Shown here one piece after another: positions 14,208 through 21,594 of a stretch of 30,049 nucleotides of DNA. The notes below the pieces were generated by a model. That model did not search any database, was not told where the DNA came from, and saw only the letters and a list, made by a program, of their open reading frames with translations. The stretch is from DASPXK01 sp035637315 (lineage in GTDB: Bacteria; Chloroflexota; UBA6077; JACCZL01). The position numbers and the translations under genes were made by a program. Each line of letters opens with the position of its first letter. The stretch's first letter is position 1. Location of the stretch: positions 1-30,049 of the forward strand of contig DASPXK010000197.1 in assembly GCA_035637315.1 (NCBI GenBank). The letters are read 5' to 3'.

Positions 14208-15521
14208 ATGTCCACAACCATCACCATGCCGCAGCTTGGCGAGTCGGTCGCCGAAGGGACGATCGGGAAGTGGCTCAAGGCGCAGGGCGAGCGAATCGAG
14301 CGCGACGAGCCGCTGGTCGAGATCATCACCGACAAAGTGAACGCGGAGATCCCTTCGCCGGTGGCCGGGGTAATCGAGCGAATCGTCGTGCCTGAGGGCC
14401 AGACAGTCCCGGTTGGGGCCGAGCTGGTGGTCATCGGAGACGGGTCCAGTCTGAAGGAGGTCGTGGCAGGAGTGGGGGAGGCTGAGCCAGCCGCGGCCGG
14501 CCAGGAGGACGGCGCCAGCCCGGCCGCGGCGACGGCCGAGCTGGCCGAACGCGTCGAGACCGGGGCCACGCGAGGTGACGGCGAGGCGGCGCCTAAGCGG
14601 GCATCGCCCCTGGTTCGAAAGCTGGCGCGCGAGCACGAGGTCGACCTCAGTTTGGTGCGAGGCAGCGGCCTCGGCGGCCGGGTGACCAAGAACGATATCC
14701 TCGCCTACATCGAGGGCCGCGGGCAGGTGGCCGCGCCCGCCGCCGGGCCAGCCACGGCAGCCAGGCCGGCCGCCCCGGCCGCGCCAGCCCCAGCTCCTCG
14801 TCCAGGCGTCCAGGTGGCGCCGGACGAGGAGCTGGTCCCACTCTCGCCAATGCGGAGGGCGATCGCCGAGCACATGGCCCGTAGCGTCCAGACTGCGCCT
14901 CATGCCTGGGCGATGATGGAGGTCGACGCGACGGCGCTGGTCAAGCTGCGCGAGTCGCTGCTGGGGCCCTGGCAGGCTCGGGAAGGCTTCGAGCTGACCT
15001 ACCTGCCTTTCTTCGTCAAGGCAGTCGTGGCGGCGCTGCGCGAGAACCCGCCGCTCAATGCCCGTTGGACCGAGCAGGGCGTCGTTCTGAAGAAGCGCAT
15101 CAGCATCGGTATCGCGGTGGCCGTGCCAGACGGGCTAGTGGTGCCGGTGATTCCCGACGCCGACCAGAAGAGCATTGCCGGCCTGGCGCACGGGATCCGA
15201 GACCTGGCGGGCCGGGCTCGAGCCGGCCGCCTCAGCCTGGACGACATCCAGGGCGGCACCTTCACGGTCAACAACACCGGCGCGCTCGGCTCGATAGCTT
15301 CGGGCCCGATTATCAATCAGCCCCAGGCGGGCATCATTACGATGGAGGCGATCGTCAAGCGGCCGGTTGTCGTGGCAGAGGACGCGATCGCGATCCGGAG
15401 CATGCTGAACACCTGCTTGTCGTTCGACCATCGCGTCACCGACGGGGCCGAGGCGCTGCGCTTTCTGCACAGCGTGAAGCGGCGGGTCGAGGCATACGGC
15501 CCTGACACGCCCATCTACTAG
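14208..15521 (+). CDS. bkdB: 2-oxoacid dehydrogenase E2 component, dihydrolipoyl acyltransferase
   Basis: This is the 437-residue core enzyme that carries the acyl group on lipoate and transfers it to CoA. One lipoyl domain spans residues 1-78, with the modified Lys43 in IITDKVNAEIPSP. An acidic Ala/Glu linker follows. The peripheral subunit-binding domain lies at about 128-166 (SPLVRKLAREH, GSGLGGRVTKNDI). A second Ala/Pro linker leads to the catalytic domain at about 205-437, with active-site motif DHRVTDG (His408, Asp412). GCGGAGACG precedes ATG 14208. Length and single lipoyl domain fit the branched-chain type. No E3 gene (dihydrolipoamide dehydrogenase) is nearby, so that subunit must come from elsewhere. 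Lipoyl synthase lies immediately downstream. Confidence 0.95.
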   Translation: MSTTITMPQLGESVAEGTIGKWLKAQGERIERDEPLVEIITDKVNAEIPSPVAGVIERIVVPEGQTVPVGAELVVIGDGSSLKEVVAGVGEAEPAAAGQEDGASPAAATAELAERVETGATRGDGEAAPKRASPLVRKLAREHEVDLSLVRGSGLGGRVTKNDILAYIEGRGQVAAPAAGPATAARPAAPAAPAPAPRPGVQVAPDEELVPLSPMRRAIAEHMARSVQTAPHAWAMMEVDATALVKLRESLLGPWQAREGFELTYLPFFVKAVVAALRENPPLNARWTEQGVVLKKRISIGIAVAVPDGLVVPVIPDADQKSIAGLAHGIRDLAGRARAGRLSLDDIQGGTFTVNNTGALGSIASGPIINQPQAGIITMEAIVKRPVVVAEDAIAIRSMLNTCLSFDHRVTDGAEALRFLHSVKRRVEAYGPDTPIY

Positions 15522-15554
15522 GCGTCAGAGGCTGGGGCGTGGCATGGTACTGGT

Positions 15555-16499
15555 ATGAGTACCGTCCAACTTCTGCCGATGGTGCCGCGGACCCAGCCGC
15601 TTTCGCCGGATGCGCCGGCCCCGCGGGGCAATCGACCGCCGTGGCTCAAGGTCCGGTTCCCGCAAGGGCCAAACTACCAGGAGCTTCGGGAACTGATGCG
15701 AGCCGAGAACCTGCACACGATCTGTGAGGAGGCGCTCTGCCCGAACATCGGCGAGTGCTGGGAGAACCGGACCGCCACGTTCTTGATCCTGGGCGACATC
15801 TGCACCCGCAACTGCGGCTTTTGCGCGGTCACGACTGGTCGACCGACCGGCCTGGACCTCGAGGAGCCGGAACGTCTGGCGCGGGCAGTCCAAAGAATCG
15901 GCCTGCGCCACATCGTGATCACCTCGGTGACGCGCGACGACCTACCCGACGGAGGCTCTTCGATCTATGCGGCGACGATCGCCAGGCTCCGAGAGCATGT
16001 CGCGGGGTGCGGTATCGAGGTGTTGATTCCGGACTTCCAGGGCAATTGGACCGCGTTGGAGACGGTGATGAAAGCGCGTCCGGACATCTTGAACCACAAC
16101 ATGGAGACGGTCCCGCGGCTGTATCGTCGGGTCCGCCCAAAGGCCGTCTACAGCCAATCGCTGGAGCTGCTTCGGCGCGCCAAGCGGCTCGCTCCGAACA
16201 TGGTGACCAAATCGGGCCTGATGGTTGGGCTCGGCGAGACACGCGAGGAGTTGTTGCAGACGTTCCATGATTTGCGCCGCCAGGAGGTCGACGTGCTGAC
16301 GGTCGGCCAGTACCTGCGGCCAAGCATGCGACACCTCCCGGTCGAGCGCTACGTCCCGCCCGCGGAGTTCGCTGAGCTCAAAGCGGCGGCCGGGGCGTTG
16401 GGCTTCGGCCACGTCGAGTCCGGGCCGCTGGTGCGCAGCTCGTATCATGCTCACGAGCAGGTGCCGCGGCTCGGGGAGGTCGCGTCGAGTGCAGGATGA
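15555..16499 (+). CDS. lipA: Lipoyl synthase (radical SAM)
   Basis: This 314-residue radical SAM enzyme inserts two sulfur atoms into octanoyl groups bound to lipoyl domains. The auxiliary cluster motif CX4CX5C is at Cys57, Cys62 and Cys68 (CEEALCPNIGECW). The SAM cluster CX3CX2C is at Cys83, Cys87 and Cys90 (CTRNCGFC). The C-terminal RSSYHA (around residue 296) supplies the Ser that ligates the auxiliary cluster. All key residues are present and the length is normal. It lies 33 bases after the E2 gene that encodes its substrate domain. LipB or LplA, which would supply the octanoyl or lipoyl group, is not in the window. The ribosome binding site is weak. Confidence 0.97.
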   Translation: MSTVQLLPMVPRTQPLSPDAPAPRGNRPPWLKVRFPQGPNYQELRELMRAENLHTICEEALCPNIGECWENRTATFLILGDICTRNCGFCAVTTGRPTGLDLEEPERLARAVQRIGLRHIVITSVTRDDLPDGGSSIYAATIARLREHVAGCGIEVLIPDFQGNWTALETVMKARPDILNHNMETVPRLYRRVRPKAVYSQSLELLRRAKRLAPNMVTKSGLMVGLGETREELLQTFHDLRRQEVDVLTVGQYLRPSMRHLPVERYVPPAEFAELKAAAGALGFGHVESGPLVRSSYHAHEQVPRLGEVASSAG

Positions 16500-16875
16500 G
16501 ACGCAGCCGCAGCAGCCCGCCTCAGGCGGGCCGCCGGCCAGCCAACCAGCCGCCGCGCCTCAGCCTGCCGCGGAGTCCGCGCCGGCGGCAAGCCCTGCGC
16601 CGGCGGCCGAGGGCCCAGCCGAACCACACGACCTGGAGAGCCTCCGCGTCCAGCGCGAGACGGCGCCAATCGGAAGCCTCTACCCGCAAGAGCACGTCGA
16701 GCCGATGTATCTGCCGCTCGCGCTCTCGGTGGGAGCGGGCTTCAAGTTCGGGTGCGGCTTCCTGCTGGCGACCGGGATGGCGGCCGCGGCCCTGTTACTC
16801 CTCTTCTCGGTGATCTTCTTCGTCGCCACGCTGATGGGCATCCCGCTCCCGCTCGGGCCGGCGGTCGGGCCGTAA
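16489..16875 (+). CDS. Small membrane protein with Ala/Pro-rich N-terminus, unknown function
   Basis: A 128-residue protein is read from GTG 16489, with GGGGAGG at 16473-16479; it overlaps the end of lipA by 11 bases, implying translational coupling. Residues 1-45 are a low-complexity Gln/Ala/Pro segment. Residues 46-75 are charged and polar (SLRVQRETAPIGSLYPQEHVEP). Residues 76-120 are hydrophobic (LPLALSVGAGFKFGCGFLLA, then MAAAALLLLFSVIFFVATLM), forming one long or two short helices near the C-terminus. That topology puts the disordered tail in the cytoplasm or periplasm. I do not recognise the family, and no link to lipoate chemistry is evident beyond position. Confidence 0.72.
   Translation: MQDETQPQQPASGGPPASQPAAAPQPAAESAPAASPAPAAEGPAEPHDLESLRVQRETAPIGSLYPQEHVEPMYLPLALSVGAGFKFGCGFLLATGMAAAALLLLFSVIFFVATLMGIPLPLGPAVGP
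16515..16531. repeat. GCCCGCC-TCA-GGCGGGC palindrome within a coding region
   Basis: A perfect 7-bp stem with a 3-base loop, encoding part of the Pro/Ala-rich N-terminus of the small membrane protein. The same palindrome (loop TGA) occurs at 29673-29689 at a gene end, so this may be a mobile palindrome tolerated in a disordered protein region. Confidence 0.5.
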
Positions 16876-16877
16876 CG

Positions 16878-17041
16878 GAGCTGTCAGCTATCAGCAATCA
16901 GCTGTCAGGAGACGAGGGTAGACTCGTTGTTGTCATCCTTCGCTGCGCTCAGGATGACAACAAGGTTTGGCTCGCCCGAAGCGTGAACAAAATTTGCGTT
17001 ACAACAGGCGCAAGCGCCTGATAGCTGAGAGCTGACAGCTC
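16878..17041. repeat. Composite palindromic element with 7-base repeats at its ends, between convergent genes
   Basis: The left end is four 7-base units AGCTGTC AGCTATC AGCAATC AGCTGTC followed by AGG (from 16879). The right end, read on the minus strand, is AGCTGTC AGCTCTC AGCTATC AGG. The ends are thus inverted repeats built of tandem heptamers. Between them lie a 13-bp stem hairpin (16927-16939 with 16951-16963, TTGTTGTCATCCT) around TCGCTGCGCTC, and a 7-bp hairpin CAGGCGC-AA-GCGCCTG (17005-17020). It fits exactly between two convergent stop codons and likely terminates both transcripts. No reading frame is apparent. Confidence 0.82.
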
Positions 17042-17042
17042 G

Positions 17043-17624
17043 TTAGCGTTCGATGCCGTGGGTTAGAAGGATCGCCTCGGCCACTTCGCGCATCGTCTTG
17101 CGGCTGTTCATGCTGAGCTTCTGAATCCGACGGAATGCCTCGGCCTCTTTGAGGCCCAGGCTGTCCATCAGGACCCCTTTGGCGCGTTCGACCACCCTGC
17201 GAGTCTGGAGCGCTTCGCGTGTGTCGCCGAGCTCCTTCTCGACGGTGCAGAACTCCTGAAAGCGCGCAAGCGCGACCTCTATAGCCGGCACGAGCTGGGC
17301 CTCCCCGAACGGCTTGACGATATAGCCCATGACCCCAGCGTCGCGGGCCCCTTCGACAAACTCGCGGTCCGAGTAGGCTGTCAGGAGCAGGACCGGCGCG
17401 ATCCGCTCCTCGGTCAGGGCGCGAGCCGCCGACACGCCGTCCAGCTCGGGCATTTTGATGTCCAGGATGACCAGGTCCGGCCGAAGCTCGCGGGCCAGCT
17501 CCATGGCCGTGCGGCCGTCGCCGGCCTGGCCAACCACCTCGTGGCCGAGGTTGTCGAGCATCTCTTGAAGGTCCATTCGGACCAGGGGCTCGTCGTCGGC
17601 GATGACGATCCGTCGCTGGGTCAC
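17043..17624 (-). CDS. pdtaR: ANTAR-domain response regulator (PdtaR/AmiR type)
   Basis: This 193-residue response regulator probably acts on RNA. The receiver domain (1-120) has acidic Asp10/Asp11, phospho-acceptor Asp55 (LVILDIKMPE), Thr82 and Lys104 (YIVKPF). A helix leads into an ANTAR domain (about 135-190) with the pattern RRVVERAKGVLMDSLGL, then EAFRRIQKLSMNSRKTMREVAE. ANTAR domains bind paired hexaloop hairpins in nascent mRNA and prevent termination. The GTG start overlaps the kinase stop (GTGA, 17621-17624), so translation is coupled. In mycobacteria the PdtaS-PdtaR pair senses and transmits nitric oxide or metal signals; the signal here is unknown. No ANTAR target hairpins were clearly identified in the window. 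Confidence 0.92.
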   Translation of the reverse strand: MTQRRIVIADDEPLVRMDLQEMLDNLGHEVVGQAGDGRTAMELARELRPDLVILDIKMPELDGVSAARALTEERIAPVLLLTAYSDREFVEGARDAGVMGYIVKPFGEAQLVPAIEVALARFQEFCTVEKELGDTREALQTRRVVERAKGVLMDSLGLKEAEAFRRIQKLSMNSRKTMREVAEAILLTHGIER

Positions 17625-19132
17625 GGCGCGGCTCCAAGCGGAGCTTGCGGAACCGGGACCACGCCAGTCGAGCCGCCAGCCGGCGACCAGCGCGGGAACG
17701 AGACAACCGCCTTGACGCCGCGACCGTTCTCGAGCTGGAGTTGTCCCTTCAAGTCCTCCCTCACCAGCGTGCGGACGATCTGCAACCCCAGCCCGCCACG
17801 CTGCGGGTCGAACCCTGGCGGCAGGCCTCTGCCATCGTCTTCGATCTCGACGGACATGCTGTCATCGGTCTGCAGCAGGCGGACGGTGATGGCGCCCTCG
17901 GTCCGCCCATCGTAGCCGTGCTCGACCGCGTTCTGCAGCAGCTCGTTGATGATCAGGGCACACGACGTGGCTTGCTGGGCTGGGAGCAGAAACTGCTTCG
18001 CGCCCTCGAGGCTCAGGGTAATCCGCTTGGTCGGGTCGAGCGTCCCGTGCGTCACCTCCTGCAAGATCCTATTGCTGACCTCGTGGATATTGATGATGCT
18101 GGACTCGTCCTTTGAGAGGAACTCGTGGACAACGGCCACACTCAGGATCCGGCTCACGGTCTGCTTGAGGATCTCGGCCACCTCGGGCGAATCGGCGCGA
18201 CGAGCCTGAAGCCGCAGCAGCGCCGAGATGGTCTGGAGGTTGTTCTTGACCCGATGGTGGATCTCCTGAATCATCGCGCTTTTGACGCGCAGCTCCTGCT
18301 CCTTGCGGTGCTCGTCGGTGACGTCCTGGATGATGATGATGGCACCCGTCGGCTGGCGGGAGCGGCCGGCCAGGCGACTCAACCAGCCACGCGACTCGGC
18401 GGGCAGGAGCGGGACGGCCTTCTTGATCCAGATGCGGTCCTGCTCGGTGACGCGCTGCTCCAGGCAGGTCGCGGTCTCGATCGCGCGGAAGGCAACGTAC
18501 TCGTTTGTGTCCAGCTCCGAAAGCTGAGTGTTGACCAGACTGTCGGCGTAGCCGAGCAGACGATAGAGACCCTCGGCAACGGCCGTCACGTATTTGATCT
18601 CGCCGCCCGAGTCGATCACCATCATCCCGTCGTGCACGCCGAGTCGGCCGACGTTCTGGCCACCATCCAGGCGGCCCTCAATGACCAGGTCGCGGACCCG
18701 GGCCATCGCCCGTCGGAAGAGGGCGCTGCGCCTGCGCTGGCGCTCGTGCTCGATGACCGCCGTCTCGATGGCAAGGGCGGCGACGACGCGCTTGTTGGCA
18801 TCATGGATGGCAAAGATCTCGCGCACGATCGGCACGCCGCCAACCACCGCGCCCTGGACCTGGTGGCGTGGCTTGTGCTGAAACAGCAGGCGTGAGACGG
18901 CCGGCGCCTGCTCCTGGCGCAGGCGCCGCCCGGTCAGGTCATGCAGGTAGACGGACGGGACGGGTTCTGGGCGGGCGTGCGCCAGCAGCGCCACCTGATC
19001 GTCGGGCCGAGCGTAGAGCAAGACGTCGGCGTGGATCAGATCGGCCAGAAGGTTGAGGTTGGGAAGCACACGCCCGACTAGGGCACGCCCCACCGCATCC
19101 AGCTCAGGCGGGAGGTCAGTCCCGATCGCCAC
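17621..19132 (-). CDS. pdtaS: Sensor histidine kinase, PdtaS-like (HisKA_2 family)
   Basis: This 503-residue soluble kinase lacks membrane helices. The N-terminal region (1-135) resembles the GAF-like domain of PdtaS. A PAS-like domain follows at about 155-275 (GVHDGMMVIDSGGEIKYVTA to IIIIQDVTDEHRKEQEL). The HisKA_2 dimerisation helix carries EIHHRVKNNLQTI, with probable phospho-acceptor His293. The ATP-binding domain has the N box INELLQNAVEHGY, EDDGRGLPPGF and GLGLQIVRTLV. The length and domain order match M. tuberculosis PdtaS (about 500 residues). GTG 19132 has GGATGGG 5 bases upstream. A clear promoter lies just before it. It is cotranscribed with the ANTAR regulator and probably partly with ridA upstream. 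Confidence 0.93.
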   Translation of the reverse strand: MAIGTDLPPELDAVGRALVGRVLPNLNLLADLIHADVLLYARPDDQVALLAHARPEPVPSVYLHDLTGRRLRQEQAPAVSRLLFQHKPRHQVQGAVVGGVPIVREIFAIHDANKRVVAALAIETAVIEHERQRRRSALFRRAMARVRDLVIEGRLDGGQNVGRLGVHDGMMVIDSGGEIKYVTAVAEGLYRLLGYADSLVNTQLSELDTNEYVAFRAIETATCLEQRVTEQDRIWIKKAVPLLPAESRGWLSRLAGRSRQPTGAIIIIQDVTDEHRKEQELRVKSAMIQEIHHRVKNNLQTISALLRLQARRADSPEVAEILKQTVSRILSVAVVHEFLSKDESSIINIHEVSNRILQEVTHGTLDPTKRITLSLEGAKQFLLPAQQATSCALIINELLQNAVEHGYDGRTEGAITVRLLQTDDSMSVEIEDDGRGLPPGFDPQRGGLGLQIVRTLVREDLKGQLQLENGRGVKAVVSFPRWSPAGGSTGVVPVPQAPLGAAP

Positions 19133-19198
19133 AACTACCCATCCAGTCCACCAGGTCAGGAGTGCGGCCGGACGCCACGGCCCGAGACCGCTAGCAAG

Positions 19199-19226
19199 AT
19201 TATAGGCAACCCTTACTGGACCTCAA
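19199..19226 (-). promoter_or_regulatory. Promoter of the pdtaS-pdtaR operon
   Basis: On the minus strand TTGAGG (19226-19221) and a perfect TATAAT (19204-19199) are separated by 16 bases. The -35 box lies within the last codons of ridA. The predicted start near 19192 gives a leader of about 60 bases before GTG 19132. Confidence 0.65.
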
Positions 19227-19674
19227 CGACCATCTCGATCTCGACGGCGATCCCACGTGGCAGCGATCCCATCCCGACCGCGGATCGAGCGTGCCTCCCG
19301 CGCTCACCGTACAGCTCGGTGAGCAGATCGGACGCCCCGTTGATCACCTCCGGCTGGTGGCCGAAGTCGGGCGCGCTGTTGACCATCCCGAGCAGCTTGA
19401 CGATCCGGGTCACTCGATCGAGATCACCGATCTCTTGCTTGAGCGAGGAAAGGCAGTTGAGCATGACCAGGCGGGCCGCCTGGTAACCTTGCTCGACATC
19501 GAGATCAGCGCCGAGCTTCCCCTGGTAGATCAGCTTTCCATCCCGAGATGGGCCATGCCCGGCGACAAAAACGAGGTCGCCTGTCCGGACGGTGCGGACG
19601 TAGTTCGCCATCGGCGGTGGCGGCGTCGGCAGCTCCAATCCCATCGTTTTGAGCTTCTCTTCAACCTGTCCCAT
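19213..19674 (-). CDS. RidA (YjgF/YER057c/UK114) family protein, probable enamine/imine deaminase
   Basis: This 153-residue protein belongs to the RidA superfamily, which hydrolyses reactive 2-aminoacrylate and related imines released by PLP enzymes. The catalytic Arg is kept: HARSAVGMGSLPRGIAVEIEM contains Arg130 (E. coli RidA Arg105 equivalent), followed by the conserved LP..AVEIE strand. The N-terminus is longer than in archetypal RidA (about 128 residues) and contains PTPPPPMANYV, typical of a separate Rid subgroup of about 150 residues. The ATG has GGAGGAG 4 bases upstream. It is divergent from the TRAP operon across a palindromic promoter region, which suggests shared control. Confidence 0.9.
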   Translation of the reverse strand: MGQVEEKLKTMGLELPTPPPPMANYVRTVRTGDLVFVAGHGPSRDGKLIYQGKLGADLDVEQGYQAARLVMLNCLSSLKQEIGDLDRVTRIVKLLGMVNSAPDFGHQPEVINGASDLLTELYGERGRHARSAVGMGSLPRGIAVEIEMVVEVQ

Positions 19675-19718
19675 GATCTCCTCCGAGCGGTGCCGGGCTT
19701 CGCCGCCCGACGGGGGCG

Positions 19719-19778
19719 ATGGTATTCGACTGTCGGCGGCCGGTCAAACTTGACCGGCGGGTGGTTCCGGGTTAGATT
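19719..19778. promoter_or_regulatory. Divergent promoters sharing a palindromic operator (ridA / dctPQM)
   Basis: GCCGGTCAAACTTGACCGGC (19739-19758) is a perfect 9-bp inverted repeat with a 2-base centre. Each arm supplies a -35 box TTGACC: plus strand 19750-19755 with TAGATT 19773-19778 after 17 bases, and minus strand 19747-19742 with TACCAT 19724-19719 after 17 bases. A dimeric regulator bound here would block both promoters at once. The -10 boxes match consensus in four of six bases. Confidence 0.65.
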
Positions 19779-19841
19779 TGCGGACGCAACAAACAGGTCC
19801 GAAATGTCAGAACGGGCCACAGCCAGGGAAGGAGTCATGGA

Positions 19842-20951
19842 ATGATCGCACGACGACGCTCCGGCGCCGAGCGGGGCGGGTTGGGCCTGGCGTTCTCGCT
19901 GGCTCTGGTACTCGTCGCGGCCGGCTGCGCACCCCAGCGCGCCGCGGCGCCGGCCCCGACCGCCGCTCCAGCGGGCAAGGAGGTCGCCGCTCCAGCGGCC
20001 GCCCCGGCTCAGCCGGCCAGTGCGCCCAGCATGACGCTCAAGTTCAGCCACGTGGTCGCCAGGGACACACCGAAGCACAAGGCGGCCGAAGAGTTCGGCA
20101 GGCTGCTCAAGCAAAAGTCAAACGGCAAGATCGAACTCCAGGTCTTCGCCAATTCTGAGCTGTACAAGGACGGCGAGGAGATCGAGGCGTTGCAGACCGG
20201 TGCGATTCACTTCATCGCGCCCGGCACCGACAAGTATGGCGTGATCGACGGCCAGTGGGAGGCCACGGCGCTGCCCTACCTGTTCACCACCGAAGACGCG
20301 GCCAGCAAGTTCCTCGACCCGAACAACGAGGTAGCCAAGGCCCTGTTCGAGTCGCTCCGGGCAAAGGGTTTGCTCGGCATGGCGATCTGGTCCAACGGCT
20401 TCAAGCACTTCTCGGACGGCAAGCGGCCGCTCAAGACCCCGGCTGACTTCCAGGGCCTGAAGTTCAGGACGTCCGGCAAGCCAGACGAGGCGTTCGTCAA
20501 GGCGCTTGGCGGCAGCGCTCAAGTGATGGCCTTCTCCGAGGTGTTCGGCGCGCTCCAGCAGGGCGTCGTCGACGGCCAGTACAACACCTGGTCGAACATC
20601 TACACCCAGAAGTTCCATGAGGTCCAGAAATACGCCACCATTAGCCGCGGCGGGGCGTTCCTGGCGTATGGCGTGGCGACAAACGCGAAATGGTTCGACG
20701 GATTGGACCCTGATAGCAAGAAGGCAGTGACCGAGGCGATGAAGGAGGCCAGCATCTTCAACAACAAGATCTCCGATGATGAGAACGCGACCGCGCTGGC
20801 GGAGATCAAAAAGTCTGGCCGAATGGAGCTGTACGAACAGACCGCCGAGGACTCGAACGCGTTCGCAAAAGTGTCCGAATCAGTCTGGAAGGAGTGGGAG
20901 CCCAAGACCGGCAAGGAGATCATCGAGAAGCTGCAAGCGCTGAATAAGTAG
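19842..20951 (+). CDS. dctP: TRAP transporter substrate-binding lipoprotein (DctP family)
   Basis: This 369-residue binding protein of a tripartite ATP-independent transporter usually binds an organic acid (C4-dicarboxylate, 2-oxoacid or sugar acid) through a conserved Arg. The signal peptide ends in lipobox VAAGC (Cys29), so it is a lipoprotein. An Ala/Pro linker extends to about residue 60. The DctP fold then starts (TLKFSHVVARDTPKHKAAEEF), with the ligand-binding Arg in LKFRTSG near residue 210 and VDGQYNTWSNIY at about 245-256. AAGGAG lies 9 bases before ATG 19842. Repeat family B copy 2 separates it from the membrane genes. Lipoprotein anchoring fits a monoderm or Chloroflexi-type envelope. 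Confidence 0.95.
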   Translation: MIARRRSGAERGGLGLAFSLALVLVAAGCAPQRAAAPAPTAAPAGKEVAAPAAAPAQPASAPSMTLKFSHVVARDTPKHKAAEEFGRLLKQKSNGKIELQVFANSELYKDGEEIEALQTGAIHFIAPGTDKYGVIDGQWEATALPYLFTTEDAASKFLDPNNEVAKALFESLRAKGLLGMAIWSNGFKHFSDGKRPLKTPADFQGLKFRTSGKPDEAFVKALGGSAQVMAFSEVFGALQQGVVDGQYNTWSNIYTQKFHEVQKYATISRGGAFLAYGVATNAKWFDGLDPDSKKAVTEAMKEASIFNNKISDDENATALAEIKKSGRMELYEQTAEDSNAFAKVSESVWKEWEPKTGKEIIEKLQALNK

Positions 20952-20957
20952 CCAGGT

Positions 20958-21010
20958 GTAGGGGCGCTGCTTGCTGCGCCCTTCTAGGGCAGGGCAAGCC
21001 CTGCCCCTAC
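20958..21010 (+). repeat. Palindromic repeat family B, copy 2, between dctP and dctQ
   Basis: This 53-base element has ends GTAGGGG/CCCCTAC and two inner hairpins: GGGCGC/GCGCCC and GGGCAGGGC-AA-GCCCTGCCC. It starts 6 bases after the dctP stop and ends 17 bases before dctQ. It may limit read-through or stabilise the dctP message so that binding protein exceeds permease. Confidence 0.83.
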
Positions 21011-21027
21011 AGTCCCGAGGGGGCGTT

Positions 21028-21594
21028 GTGCGGGCTTTCAATGAGTGGCTGAATCGGGGTGAGGACTTCATCGTCGGGTTTGCCCTCGCCCTCGCCACCA
21101 TCGCGACGTTCGTCGAGGTGATCGCACGCTACGTGTTCAGCGCGTCGGTGGGGACGGGTGGCGAGCTGGCCGTGTTCTCGATCATCTGGGCCGCGATGAT
21201 CGGCGCAGCCGTGGCCGCCCGAAGCGGCGTACACATCGGTGTCGACGTCCTCGTCAAGCGGCTGCCCGCGGCGCTCGCGAAGGGGATGGTGCTCCTGAGC
21301 CTGCTGGTAGGCGCCATTTTCACCTTCGTGGTGACCCTGCTCGGGATCCAGTTGGTCCAGCTCTCGTTTGAGACTGGCCAGGTTACGAACGAGCTCTTGA
21401 TCCCGCGCTGGCCGCTGTACGCGAGCGTGCCGCTTGGCATGGCGCTGATGACCTACCACTTGCTGCAGCAGTTTGTCGCCCATCTTCGCAAACCAGCCGA
21501 GGACGTGGTCGCGGGAGTGGGCGCCGAGGAGGCTCACGCCGCGCAGGCTGAGGCCGAAACGGTCGGAGAGCACATCGAGGTGCGGCAGACATGA
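21028..21594 (+). CDS. dctQ: TRAP transporter small membrane subunit (DctQ)
   Basis: A 188-residue protein with four membrane helices (about residues 12-37, 45-65, 85-110, 125-148), the DctQ pattern. It starts MRAFNEWLNRGEDFIVG and has FVEVIARYVF, close to the family motif EVxxRYVF at the end of helix 1. The tail after residue 160 is acidic and Ala/Glu-rich. I chose GTG 21028 with GAGGGGG about 4 bases upstream. An ATG-type start at 20971 would translate the palindromic repeat and is rejected. The stop overlaps the dctM start (ATGA), so the two membrane subunits are translationally coupled. Confidence 0.92.
   Translation: MRAFNEWLNRGEDFIVGFALALATIATFVEVIARYVFSASVGTGGELAVFSIIWAAMIGAAVAARSGVHIGVDVLVKRLPAALAKGMVLLSLLVGAIFTFVVTLLGIQLVQLSFETGQVTNELLIPRWPLYASVPLGMALMTYHLLQQFVAHLRKPAEDVVAGVGAEEAHAAQAEAETVGEHIEVRQT

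Noticed and set aside
13194..14903. 569-codon open frame on the minus strand
   Set aside because: It runs antisense through the E1 beta and E2 genes, which have full family motifs. It is rich in Arg, Asp and His as expected of a GC-rich shadow frame.
20971..21027. Upstream start of dctQ
   Set aside because: The added residues translate repeat family B. GTG 21028 has a proper ribosome binding site and matches the family N-terminus.
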